NCBI RefSeq assembly: GCF_900103345.1
Contig: NZ_LT629702.1
Location: 186,001-250,000, forward strand
DNA from: Pseudomonas azotoformans
GTDB lineage: Bacteria > Pseudomonadota > Gammaproteobacteria > Pseudomonadales > Pseudomonadaceae
Direction of reading: 5' to 3'
Length of the DNA stretch: 64,000 nucleotides
Position numbers and translations under genes: made by a program. Of the stretch, positions 1 to 7,828 are shown piece after piece (within the stretch, counting starts at the first letter, position 1; the number at the start of each line of letters is the position of its first letter). The notes below the pieces were generated by a model, which ran no database searches, was not told the DNA's origin, and saw nothing but the letters and a program-made list of their open reading frames with translations.

Positions 1-1554
1 GACAATGCATTTATCGGCGGCACCGCCGACAACGGCATCGGCGCCGCCTTGCTGTATTCCGGGGTCAATGGCAACGGTTACCGCAACAGCAACAACTCCA
101 ACGACATCGACGACGTGATCTTCAAGACCCACTGGGCGCCGACCGATCAAGACGACTTCTCGCTGAACTTCCACTACTACGACGCCAGCGCCGACATGCC
201 CGGCGGCCTGACGCAGAAGCAGTTCGATGCCAACCCGTACCAATCGGTACGCGACTGGGACAACTTCAGCGGCCGCCGCAAGGACGTATCCTTCAAATAC
301 ATCCGCCAGATCGACGACCGTACCCAGGCCGAAGTGCTGACCTATTACTCCGACAGCTTCCGCGGCAGCAACATCGCCAACCGCGACCTGAAGACCCTCG
401 GTTCCTACCCGCGCACCTACTACACCTTCGGCATCGAGCCACGCGTCTCCCATGTGTTCGATGTAGGCCCGAGCACCCAGGAAGTCAGCCTGGGTTATCG
501 CTACCTCAAGGAAGGCATGCACGAGCAGGCGACCAGCCTGAATCTGGTCAACAATGTACCGACGCCGGGCGGGCAGAGCGACGGCCATGTCTATCAGGAT
601 CGCACCGGGGGCACCGAGGCCAACGCGTTCTACATCGATAACAAGATCGATATCGGCAAGTGGACGGTGACTCCGGGGATCCGTTTCGAAGATATTCGCA
701 CCGAATGGCACGACCGCCCGGTGATCGCGTTGAACGGCACCCGAACCCAGGAAAAACGCCGCGAAGTCCACAACAACGAACCGCTGCCGGCATTGAGCGT
801 GATGTACCACGTCTCCGACGCCTGGAAACTGTTCGCCAACTACGAGACTTCGTTTGGCAGCCTGCAGTACTTCCAACTGGGCCAGGGCGGCACCGGCGAC
901 CAGACCGCCAACGGCCTGAACCCGGAAAAGGCCAAGACCTACGAGGTCGGCACACGCTACAACGACAATGTCTGGGGCGGTGAGCTGACGTTCTTCTACA
1001 TCGACTTCTCGGATGAACTGCAATACGTCAGCAACGATGTAGGCTGGACCAACCTCGGCGCCACCAAGCACACCGGTATCGAAGCCTCGGCGCACTATGA
1101 CCTGTCGAACCTGGACCCGCGCCTGGATGGCCTGACCGCCAATGCCGGCTTCACCTACACCAAGGCTACCTCCGAAGGTGACGTACCGTTCAAGGGCCGT
1201 GACTTGCCGCTGTACTCCCGTGAGGTGGCCACCTTGGGCCTGCGCTACGACGTCAACCGCTGGACCCACAACCTGGATGTGTACGCCCAGTCCGGCCAGC
1301 GTGCACCCGGTACGACCAGCACCTATGTCACCCAGGGCACGGCTGACGGCCAGTACGGTGATATTCCGGGCTACGTCTCGGTCAACGTGCGCAGTGGTTA
1401 TGACTTTGGCGAGCAGTTGTCCAACCTGAAGTTGGGTGTGGGCGTGAAGAACGTCTTCGACCAACAGCACTACACCCGTTCCAGTGACAACAACGCCGGG
1501 TTGTACCTGGGCGAACCACGTACGTTCTTCGTACAGGCCAGTGTCGGGTTCTGA
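1..1554 (+). CDS. fecA: TonB-dependent ferric-citrate receptor, 3' part (FecA family)
   Basis: This is the C-terminal 517 codons of an outer-membrane TonB-dependent transporter; the start lies before the window, and the frame is open from base 1. The residues match the E. coli FecA barrel as I remember it: a GGTADNG..ALLYSG stretch at the beginning, then ADMPGGL, WGRRK-like SGRRK, GIEPR, GPS..EV..GYRYL, NAPLPAL-like NEPLPAL, and GVKNVFDQ near the end. It ends in Gly-Phe, the aromatic C-terminus expected for insertion by the BAM complex. FecA binds diferric dicitrate and imports it with TonB-ExbBD energy. The signal peptide, plug and any N-terminal signalling domain are outside the window, so whether it signals to a FecR/FecI pair cannot be judged. 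A terminator follows at 1574. Ligand assignment is inferred from family resemblance. Confidence 0.88.
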   Translation, partial: DNAFIGGTADNGIGAALLYSGVNGNGYRNSNNSNDIDDVIFKTHWAPTDQDDFSLNFHYYDASADMPGGLTQKQFDANPYQSVRDWDNFSGRRKDVSFKYIRQIDDRTQAEVLTYYSDSFRGSNIANRDLKTLGSYPRTYYTFGIEPRVSHVFDVGPSTQEVSLGYRYLKEGMHEQATSLNLVNNVPTPGGQSDGHVYQDRTGGTEANAFYIDNKIDIGKWTVTPGIRFEDIRTEWHDRPVIALNGTRTQEKRREVHNNEPLPALSVMYHVSDAWKLFANYETSFGSLQYFQLGQGGTGDQTANGLNPEKAKTYEVGTRYNDNVWGGELTFFYIDFSDELQYVSNDVGWTNLGATKHTGIEASAHYDLSNLDPRLDGLTANAGFTYTKATSEGDVPFKGRDLPLYSREVATLGLRYDVNRWTHNLDVYAQSGQRAPGTTSTYVTQGTADGQYGDIPGYVSVNVRSGYDFGEQLSNLKLGVGVKNVFDQQHYTRSSDNNAGLYLGEPRTFFVQASVGF

Positions 1555-1573
1555 TTCATTCTGAAAGGAAAAG

Positions 1574-1605
1574 TCGCAGCTCCATTTAGGGCTGCGATTT
1601 TTTTT
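1574..1605 (+). terminator. Rho-independent terminator after fecA
   Basis: A seven-base perfect stem, TCGCAGC at 1574-1580 with GCTGCGA at 1591-1597, is followed directly by a run of eight T. It sits 20 bases after the fecA stop. Confidence 0.85.
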
Positions 1606-1753
1606 GCCTGTTTCCTACGTGTGCACAGCGCATTTGGCTGTCTGTCGCGGAACTGATTCCGACGCAAACTCCACACATGGACATACCTGATGGGTCTCGA
1701 CGCTACGTTGAAGCGGCAGCCTGAAGGTCACGCTCACTGTATTGGAGAAACTC

Positions 1754-2683
1754 ATGTCGGTACCGACCCTCGATGTATCCACATCTGCTTCAACGACGTC
1801 CAACCGGGCGCCGGCAGACGCCAAGCCTCAGGCCAAACCCGCTGGCCCGGCGCCTAAAGCGCCTGCTTTCAATGACCATGGCGCTGCCAGCGTCAGTTTT
1901 CACTCCAATGAGCACAAGTCCGGGCCTGTGTTTGGTAACGCTCAGCCAGCCATGGAGCGTCACTTTCCGGGTCAGCACAGCGCGTTCATGCCGTTCAGTT
2001 TGCTGCATAGGTTCAGAGAATTGATGGCCAGTTGGTTTGCTGGTCACCGACCACCGATGCATCCAGGCTGCAGTAATCCGCCGCCAAGGCCGAATCCTGG
2101 CTGGAGCAACCCGCCGCCACGACCGAATCCTACTGTTGGCAAGCCATGTCCGACACGACCGTGCGAATCTGATGCTGACTATAGCCTGATGAGCCGTGAA
2201 CAGTTGTTGCGGCTAATGCGTGACAAATTTCCAGCCTTCGAGGACCCCAGGTACCTGGGTTACATGAGCGTTGACAGCATTAAAGCGAAGGCGAATCGGC
2301 CATTGCTCCCTGAATACGGACCGAACAAAGAAGAGAACAAAAAAAGGAACCAGGAAACTCGCCTGGCCAGGCAAGTCTTGAAAGATCCGAACCTGATGGA
2401 TGCCATCTTCCGAAACCCAGTCACAGGCGCACGGGAGCCTTTGGCCAGCCCACAAAGGCTGGACATGCTTGCCAAAAGGGAAGACTACTTCACCTACTAC
2501 AGCGACAAGCAGTTGCGCCAAGAAGTGCGTGAGCATTGGGGCCGGAATCCACCGATCGAAGTCCTCCTGTGGTGGGCAAACAGACCGCTGACGGGTGATT
2601 CTGAGAAGGACCATCAGACCCAACTGGCGAAGGAACTCCTTTTCCATCACCGCGATTTGGTGGCAAAGCTGTTCAAAAAATGA
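1754..2683 (+). CDS. Proline-rich hypothetical protein with HrpK-like repeats
   Basis: I do not recognise this 309-residue protein with certainty. The chosen ATG has a GGAG seven bases upstream; a TTG 12 bases earlier is less likely. Residues 1-130 are low complexity (Ala/Pro rich, with a duplicated NPPPRPNP motif at about residues 96-117), as in secreted or scaffold proteins. Residues 135-309 hold two copies of a degenerate unit: a helix beginning S-x-(E/D)-QL, a hydrophobic strand, ANRPL, then (Q/R)LA..(V/E)LK-like and DLMDAI-like segments. The same unit recurs in the genes at 3362 and 3706. From memory this pattern resembles Pseudomonas proteins annotated as HrpK-domain type III effectors, but no type III apparatus is in the window. 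No signal peptide is visible. Confidence 0.6.
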   Translation: MSVPTLDVSTSASTTSNRAPADAKPQAKPAGPAPKAPAFNDHGAASVSFHSNEHKSGPVFGNAQPAMERHFPGQHSAFMPFSLLHRFRELMASWFAGHRPPMHPGCSNPPPRPNPGWSNPPPRPNPTVGKPCPTRPCESDADYSLMSREQLLRLMRDKFPAFEDPRYLGYMSVDSIKAKANRPLLPEYGPNKEENKKRNQETRLARQVLKDPNLMDAIFRNPVTGAREPLASPQRLDMLAKREDYFTYYSDKQLRQEVREHWGRNPPIEVLLWWANRPLTGDSEKDHQTQLAKELLFHHRDLVAKLFKK

Positions 2684-2866
2684 CTTCTAAACCAGTCCTG
2701 TGGCGAGGTTACTGACGTTTCGCTAATTAGCGTTCATGCGCCGCCACAACGGTTGCGGCGCGGTCATCCATCGTGCGTGAACTGTTTGCGCTCAATGCCA
2801 CTGACCTCCTATCCAACGGCTTTGTTAAAAACGGTCACTCTTCAGCTAACACGTGAGAGCTAACCA

Positions 2867-3184
2867 ATGACTTCAACCTCCTTCAACCGCCCGCCCGTGG
2901 GCTGCCAGGGGTTTACTGGCTCTGGCCATGAGCCGGACCTCCCCGCAGCAGGTAGAGGCATCGCTTCAGAGGATCCTCTGGGCACGCCGTATTCACACGC
3001 TGCCGAGACCCGCCGTATGAAGGCCTTCGATGGTCAGGGCAAGTTCCAGGCGCCGGTCGCCGATGACTTTTTCCGCGGCTTGCCCGAGTCTGGACTGCAC
3101 TCGGTGGATGATGCCAAGGGGCCAGGAAGCGTCGGGGTCTTCGATGGCTTGAAGGCCTGGTTGCGCAGACAGAGGGGCAATTGA
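2867..3184 (+). CDS. Hypothetical protein, possible N-terminal fragment
   Basis: A 105-residue reading frame of unknown function. Its composition (Pro/Gly/Asp rich, then a short helix FDGLKAWLRR near the end) is like the N-terminal half of the protein at 1754, which has FRELMASW at the equivalent place. It contains no copy of the repeat unit found in its neighbours, so it may be the front part of a decayed paralogue. The ribosome binding site is weak (GAGAG about 9 bases upstream). The same frame stops at 3182 and again near 3340 before the next good start at 3362. It could be a real small gene or a relic. Confidence 0.4.
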   Translation: MTSTSFNRPPVGCQGFTGSGHEPDLPAAGRGIASEDPLGTPYSHAAETRRMKAFDGQGKFQAPVADDFFRGLPESGLHSVDDAKGPGSVGVFDGLKAWLRRQRGN

Positions 3185-3361
3185 TGCCCGGTGTCAGCAT
3201 CTTTTTACATGCTGTCATTGGTAGTTACCGATCTGACGGAACTGCCGTATGTATTCGGCCACACATCAGGTGCCCGTCTGCCTGGAGTCCCTTCAATGAT
3301 TTCGGTGATCACGGTCGCGCTCACCAAACCGGTGAGGATCTGAAAAAGTTGGAGAAAACGC

Positions 3362-3709
3362 ATGAGTATCGAGGGTGTATCAAGACTCTGCCGGCCGGCC
3401 CCGAATGTCGCAAGTGAGCGATCAACCCTGTCACAACCGGCCGCCCAGCCTTACACCTGGAATACGGTTTGTGCTGCGCAGCCGGATGGGGCGCACAGGC
3501 CAAGGCTGTTCCGCACAGCGCAACTCGGGCTCAGTCACCGGGCGCTGCAGAATGCGCCCACCGCACGCGCACAGGTCAGCGAACCCGACGCAACCTGGAC
3601 CGACAGGCAACTGGCGCAAGCGTTGGAAAAAGGCTTCGGTTTGCTGCACCTGTTTCTGAAAGAGGGGCGATTGACGTACTCTGCGTTGTGCCGGGTGGCC
3701 GCTGAATGA
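3362..3709 (+). CDS. Hypothetical protein, front half of a split HrpK-like repeat gene
   Basis: A 115-residue frame with a good ribosome binding site (TTGGAGAAAACGC before the ATG, almost the same leader as at 1754). The first 75 residues are low complexity; the last 40 read as the first half of the repeat unit: a D-x-TWTDRQLAQAL helix, then GRLTYSAL and VAAE. The unit is cut off there and its second half continues in the next frame at 3706. The 4-base ATGA overlap could be normal translational coupling, but a domain divided at the junction argues for a single ancestral gene broken by a one-base indel. Function unknown. Confidence 0.5.
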   Translation: MSIEGVSRLCRPAPNVASERSTLSQPAAQPYTWNTVCAAQPDGAHRPRLFRTAQLGLSHRALQNAPTARAQVSEPDATWTDRQLAQALEKGFGLLHLFLKEGRLTYSALCRVAAE

Positions 3710-4269
3710 TGGGGCAAAGCGAGGAGCTGAACAGGGTCATCAACGTCGTCCGCGAACTGCTCAAGCGTCCATCACTGATTGACGCGATCATGAACCGCGA
3801 CGGTTACATCACGCGAGACAGTCTCATGGCAGCCGCTGCTTTACCGGGTAACAGCTCGCCCAGTGAGTTCAGCCAGGACCCGTTCCATGCCCAAGACAAT
3901 GACTGCGTAGTACAGGCCTTGAAGAACCTGTTCGAGCAACTGAGGGACCCGACCAAGGACCGCACGTTCCTTTTTGAACCGTATCAGTACCTCGCGATTG
4001 AAACGCTCATGAAGGTCATGCAGGACCCCTACGACGTTGATCATGACGGTGTCCCCATGCTGGAATCTTCTACCGGCATGCCCAAGCCCAGGTACAGCGA
4101 ACTCTGTGTCTATACCGCGAAGAACATTATCGAGCGCCCGGGGCTGCTGCTCTCACTGGAACGTGTCAACAGCCCGCGACTGTTCGGCCCGCCTCATCAT
4201 GCAGGCTATCTCAGTAACAAGAGCCTTGATCTCTGGCGGGAGCGGTACAAGGAGCGCAAAGCACGCTGA
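3706..4269 (+). CDS. Hypothetical protein, rear half of a split HrpK-like repeat gene
   Basis: A 187-residue frame starting at ATGATG, overlapping the previous stop by four bases and with no Shine-Dalgarno of its own. Its beginning supplies the missing second half of the repeat (VVRELLKRPSLIDAIM, then GYITRDSL), comparable to LARQVLKDPNLMDAI in the protein encoded at 1754. Another more divergent copy covers residues 60-187 (LKNLFEQLRDP; AKNIIERPGLLLSLE; GYLSNKSLDLW). The short NRDGYI and DVDHDG stretches recall EF-hand-like loops but are not canonical. It ends three bases before the stop of the convergent MFS gene. Role unknown; type III relation is a guess from remembered family patterns. 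Confidence 0.5.
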   Translation: MMGQSEELNRVINVVRELLKRPSLIDAIMNRDGYITRDSLMAAAALPGNSSPSEFSQDPFHAQDNDCVVQALKNLFEQLRDPTKDRTFLFEPYQYLAIETLMKVMQDPYDVDHDGVPMLESSTGMPKPRYSELCVYTAKNIIERPGLLLSLERVNSPRLFGPPHHAGYLSNKSLDLWRERYKERKAR

Positions 4270-4271
4270 CG

Positions 4272-5423
4272 TTAGACCTTGAGGATTTTGCCACTGATGG
4301 CCACCGCGGCCAGCAGTAGGGCGATCAGCAAAAAGGCGGTACTCAGGCTGCTGCCATGGGCGATAAAGCCGATCACGGCGGGGCCGGCAAGAATACCGGC
4401 GTAACCCAAGGTGGTAATGGCCGGCACCGCGATGTGTTCCGGCATGACCTTTTGCTTGCCGACGGCGGTGTACAGCACCGGCACAATATTCGAACAGCCG
4501 GCACCGACCAGCGCATAGCCCAGCAGTGCGGTTTCCCATGCCGGAAACAAGGTGGCCAGCAACATGCCTGCGGTGGCCAATGCGCCGCCTATCACGATAA
4601 CGCGCGTGGCGCCCAGGCGCCGCACAATGGCATCGCCGGTCAGGCGTCCTGCAGTCATGGTCAAGGCGAATGCTGCATAACCCAGGCCTGCATAGGCTTC
4701 GTCCAGGCCGCGTTCGGCACTGAGAAACACGGCGCTCCAGTCGAGCACCGCGCCTTCGGCCAGAAAAACGATAAAGCACAGGCAGCCGATAAACAGCACC
4801 ACACCGTGGGGCACGGCAAACGCCGGGCCGGAACTTTCACTGCCATAGGGCAGCAGGTGCGGCGCAGCCTTGAGCAGCGCCGCCAGCGTAATGACGATCA
4901 CCACCAGGGTCGCCTGCAATGGCGACAGGCCCAGTCCCAGCAAACCCGAGACACCCGCCGCACCGACGATCCCGCCCAGGCTGAACAGCCCATGAAAGCC
5001 CGACATCATGGTTTTTCCGCTGGCGCGCTCAACGATCACCGCCTGCAAGTTGACTGTGGAATCCACCGTGCCCAGCCCGGCACCAAACAGGAACAACCCA
5101 GCCATCAGCAGCGGAATCGAACTCACCGTCGCCAGCATCGGCAATGCCAGGCAGATCATGATCGTCCCGGCGCTCAATACGCGTCGGCAGCCGAAACGTG
5201 AGGCCAATGCACCCGCTGCGGGCATGGCGATGATCGAACCGACACCCAGGCACAGCAGCAACAGGCCCAGAGTGCCTTCGCTCAGTCCGGCGCGAGCCTT
5301 GGCATACGGCACCAGCGGCGCCCAGGCCGCGATGCCGAAGCCGGCAATGAAGAAAGCGATACGGGTCGACATTTGCTCCAGCCGCCCGGGAACCACGGGC
5401 GCTGAGGTGGGGATGGCAGTCAT
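4272..5423 (-). CDS. MFS transporter (YbjJ-like)
   Basis: A 383-residue inner-membrane protein with about twelve hydrophobic segments in two halves, typical length for a major facilitator. The cytoplasmic loop after the second segment has ALASRFGCRRVL, the usual MFS loop signature (G-x-x-x-D/S-RFG-R-R). The sequence layout is close to the YbjJ branch, whose substrates are poorly known; sugar or drug export are both possible. ATG at 5423 is the only good start. It is separated from the gene upstream on this strand by a 268-base spacer carrying a long hairpin, so it may be separately expressed. Confidence 0.8.
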   Translation of the reverse strand: MTAIPTSAPVVPGRLEQMSTRIAFFIAGFGIAAWAPLVPYAKARAGLSEGTLGLLLLCLGVGSIIAMPAAGALASRFGCRRVLSAGTIMICLALPMLATVSSIPLLMAGLFLFGAGLGTVDSTVNLQAVIVERASGKTMMSGFHGLFSLGGIVGAAGVSGLLGLGLSPLQATLVVIVITLAALLKAAPHLLPYGSESSGPAFAVPHGVVLFIGCLCFIVFLAEGAVLDWSAVFLSAERGLDEAYAGLGYAAFALTMTAGRLTGDAIVRRLGATRVIVIGGALATAGMLLATLFPAWETALLGYALVGAGCSNIVPVLYTAVGKQKVMPEHIAVPAITTLGYAGILAGPAVIGFIAHGSSLSTAFLLIALLLAAVAISGKILKV

Positions 5424-5603
5424 GAAAAATCCTTGGTTTTGCGTTCAACGAACGATGTCCGGCGCGACATCCTTGCACATCAGGCCTTGGCGTGCGAGCC
5501 GGGTTCCCTTGGGATTCCGGCTGCCCTGAATTTTATTTTTACAACGTGGAACGCCAGGGCGACTTGCGGCCACATAAGCAGTACCAAGTTTGTAGGAGGC
5601 GGT

Positions 5604-5673
5604 CTGGAAGGTGCGTAATCCCAGCGAGAGCGTTTGAACCCCAGGGTTCTCGCGGTGGATTACCACCTTCCAG
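5604..5673. repeat. Long near-perfect inverted repeat (70 bases)
   Basis: Arms at 5604-5621 and 5657-5673 pair over 17 positions with one bulged base. Inside lies a second stem (GCGAGA with TCTCGC) and an innermost AACC/GGTT pairing. It lies between the end of the 5692 gene and the start of the 4272 gene on the minus strand. It does not match the REP cores elsewhere in the window and lacks a clear T-run. Confidence 0.6.
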
Positions 5674-5691
5674 GCTGCTTCTGAAAACGCG

Positions 5692-6354
5692 TCAGTCAGG
5701 CATCGGACTATAGGCGGTGACCTCAACGACTTGGGTGTTTGCCACCCGTACCAGCAGCATCCCTCGGGGGTTGGTTTCTGTGCCCTTGTAACTCTCGATC
5801 ACCACTCGATCCGCTGCTGTGGCCTGCAGCGACAGCCGGTGGGGTTTGCGCAGGAGTTTGCGAACCTGGGCGCTCACCGGAAAAGAGGGCTGGTCCCGAC
5901 GGACGCTGTCGCAAAATGCCATGACCACGGCGCGAGGCGTCGGTGGTGGGGGGGAGGGCAGGCCGGCGCTGGCGAACAACTGGTTGAGTTGCTCGGCCGT
6001 CGCCACCGCACGGGGAAACCCGGTGAAGGCAGATACAAGCAGTAGCAGCTCGGTCAACTCACCTGGCGCCAGGCCTTCGGCGAGGCTGGTGTTGAAGTGC
6101 ACGCTCAAGGGCGGCCCGACCATGCCCGCCGCCACAATGGCGGCAAAGATCGCGGCCTCTTGCAGGCGATGGTCAAGGCCGGAACGGCCATGCAGGTATC
6201 CGTACACCACGCCTACCGCCAACTCGCCGAGGGCCGGTGCGGTGCAGAACAGTGCATCCAGGCGTGCGCCGCCATTGGGTACCAATTCGATGAATGTCTT
6301 GCGGCCTTCTTGGTACAGCGTTTCAACAGGGCTTTGTGGGGCGATGGTCTTCAT
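5692..6354 (-). CDS. Carboxymuconolactone decarboxylase-like (AhpD-fold) protein
   Basis: A 220-residue protein. The ATG at 6354 is preferred over longer starts because GGAGGA lies seven bases before it. Residues 35-145 follow the CMD/AhpD helical layout: an early FIELVPNGGARLDALF segment, a long helix ending in HHRLQE-like DHRLQEAAIFAAIVA, and a conserved-looking H-FN-SLAEG-L-PGELTELLLLVSAF stretch. The redox Cys-x-x-Cys of AhpD is absent, so peroxidase activity is unlikely. A proline run (PPPPPT) links to a 65-residue C-terminal extension. Substrate unknown; members often act in aromatic or quinone metabolism. The divergent DapF-like gene begins 181 bases away. Confidence 0.65.
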   Translation of the reverse strand: MKTIAPQSPVETLYQEGRKTFIELVPNGGARLDALFCTAPALGELAVGVVYGYLHGRSGLDHRLQEAAIFAAIVAAGMVGPPLSVHFNTSLAEGLAPGELTELLLLVSAFTGFPRAVATAEQLNQLFASAGLPSPPPPTPRAVVMAFCDSVRRDQPSFPVSAQVRKLLRKPHRLSLQATAADRVVIESYKGTETNPRGMLLVRVANTQVVEVTAYSPMPD

Positions 6355-6535
6355 GCTTGTATCCTCCGACAAGAGAGGACGGCGTTTGCTCGACTGCGCA
6401 CGGACTTCGGCCTGATGAAAACGTCCATCCAGGGGAATTGGTAGTGTAGGCCTTGTGGCTGGTGTGCAACGCTGGGATCCCACACAATCGAGCCGCTTCT
6501 CTCTGTGATCAACGCATGCTCCGGTGGATGACCTC

Positions 6536-7522
6536 ATGACCCTGTTCTACGACGCTCGCGGCAATATCTATGGCGTGGTCAGCCCGGCCTCATTAAGCAG
6601 CAAGGGCATTGATGTACCGCAGAGCGCTGAGCGTGCCGCGCGCACTCGTGCTGCCTGGGCAGAATCGGCCATCGCCTCCGAATGCAGTTGGGGCTCGGCA
6701 CCACGTCCGGCCAATGGCAAGTCCCATCGTTGTGATGGCTTGCTGGTGGGGCCGTTCCAGGACGCGCCGCCGTTCGATCTGCTGATCGTAAACACCGACG
6801 GTTCCCTGGCCGAGCGCAGCGGTAATGGCTTGACGATTTTTGCCCAGGCCCTCACCGACCAGGGCCTGATGACCGAGGCTTGTGAGCTGCGGGTCCATCA
6901 CGACAAATCGGATGCGCCATCGCCAGTCGCCACTCGGGTGGAACCCGCCGTTCGTGACGATGTTGCAGGGTTCTGGCTTGAGCTGGGGGTGCCTGCCTTC
7001 GGGCCTGAGGCGGTGGGCGCGCAGGGGGGTGGTCAGGTGTTTCTGGAGGGGACTGAACTGAGCCATGTCACCGAGCTGGCGGCGATCAGCCCACAGTGGG
7101 CTGCCAGTCAATTCGTGCGGGTGGGCAACCCCCATTGTGTGACGCTGGTCCTACGGCTCTCGGCGTTGCCGGATAACGCTCAGATGCTGCTGCCAAACCT
7201 GTTCCAGCCCTTGAAGGCGATCGCCTTCGCGCCCCCTGCGGGCGGTGGCCTGCCTTGTAAGGCGGGGGTCAACTTGCAATGGGCGGCGCGCCAGCCTGGC
7301 AACCAGGTCATAGCGCGGGTGTTCGAACGCGGTGAGGGGCCGACCGCGTCTTCCGGCACCAGTGCCAGCGCCGTCGCCTGCGCGGCATGGCGTGCGGGCT
7401 GGGTCGAGAGCGGTGAAGTCGCAGTGGTGATGCCGGGTGGCGTTGCGCCGGTACGCTTGCACTCCCAGGGCGAAATGCTGCTCGGCGTCAGTCTATTCGG
7501 GACCGCACGGCTGCAGGCCTGA
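6536..7522 (+). CDS. Diaminopimelate epimerase-fold protein lacking catalytic cysteines
   Basis: A 328-residue protein aligning over its whole length with DapF. Matching landmarks are NTDGS..E-R-SGNG (residues 86-98), VGNPHCV (196-202), ARVFERG-G-T-SSGTSA (260-277) and a late MPGG. In true DapF the acid/base pair are two cysteines, in CGNG and ACG(S/T)G. Here both are serine (Ser95 and Ser273). It is therefore unlikely to racemise by the usual thiol pair and may be an isomerase or a non-epimerase of the same fold. The ATG at 6536 follows GGTGGA by seven bases; a GTG twelve bases earlier is the alternative. No lysine-pathway genes lie nearby. Confidence 0.75.
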   Translation: MTLFYDARGNIYGVVSPASLSSKGIDVPQSAERAARTRAAWAESAIASECSWGSAPRPANGKSHRCDGLLVGPFQDAPPFDLLIVNTDGSLAERSGNGLTIFAQALTDQGLMTEACELRVHHDKSDAPSPVATRVEPAVRDDVAGFWLELGVPAFGPEAVGAQGGGQVFLEGTELSHVTELAAISPQWAASQFVRVGNPHCVTLVLRLSALPDNAQMLLPNLFQPLKAIAFAPPAGGGLPCKAGVNLQWAARQPGNQVIARVFERGEGPTASSGTSASAVACAAWRAGWVESGEVAVVMPGGVAPVRLHSQGEMLLGVSLFGTARLQA

Positions 7523-7828
7523 GGTTTTTTAACGGCTGACGCTGTGATTCAGTGTCGGCTGTTTCTTTGTCAGTTAGTTGTTATTAAGAAGTTTGATGTA
7601 GGGCATTTCTTATTGTTAAGAAGTGGCACATTGACTCGTTTTAGTGTTTTGTAAAAGACACTTCCAACTTCGTTGTACGAATCTTCTTTTTTATTTTAAA
7701 ACAGCCGATTTTGGCCCGTAATCGCTAAGCTTTGAGGCGTTCAGGGGCTTTTTCTCGGCAGCTTGTTTGCACACTTAACGAGGCAAGGCATTCCTGCGTG
7801 CTCATTCATTTACGGCGGGTAACAACGG
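7523..7828. other. AT-rich spacer before the vgrG island
   Basis: 306 bases without a gene. After a terminator-like hairpin at 7534 the sequence is clearly richer in A+T than the flanking genes, with T and A runs around 7560-7710. It carries a TTGACT hexamer at about 7633 but no convincing -10 at the proper spacing. I see no ORF worth reporting. It probably contains the promoter of the vgrG operon. Confidence 0.5.
7534..7566 (+). terminator. Probable terminator after the DapF-like gene
   Basis: GGCTGACGCTG at 7534-7544 pairs along its full length with CAGTGTCGGCT at 7550-7560 if three G-U pairs are allowed, and GTTTCTTTGT follows. Confidence 0.55.

Noticed and set aside
3181..3417. A frame overlapping the end of the 2867 gene, with TTGATG at the junction
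   Set aside because: No recognisable motif, no ribosome binding site, and it crosses into the leader of the 3362 gene.
4356..5201. A long plus-strand frame opposite the MFS gene
   Set aside because: His/Gln-rich shadow translation of a membrane-protein gene; no start signal.
7600..7660. A sigma-54 promoter before vgrG (TGGCAC at about 7625)
   Set aside because: The GC element does not fall at the required distance from the GG.
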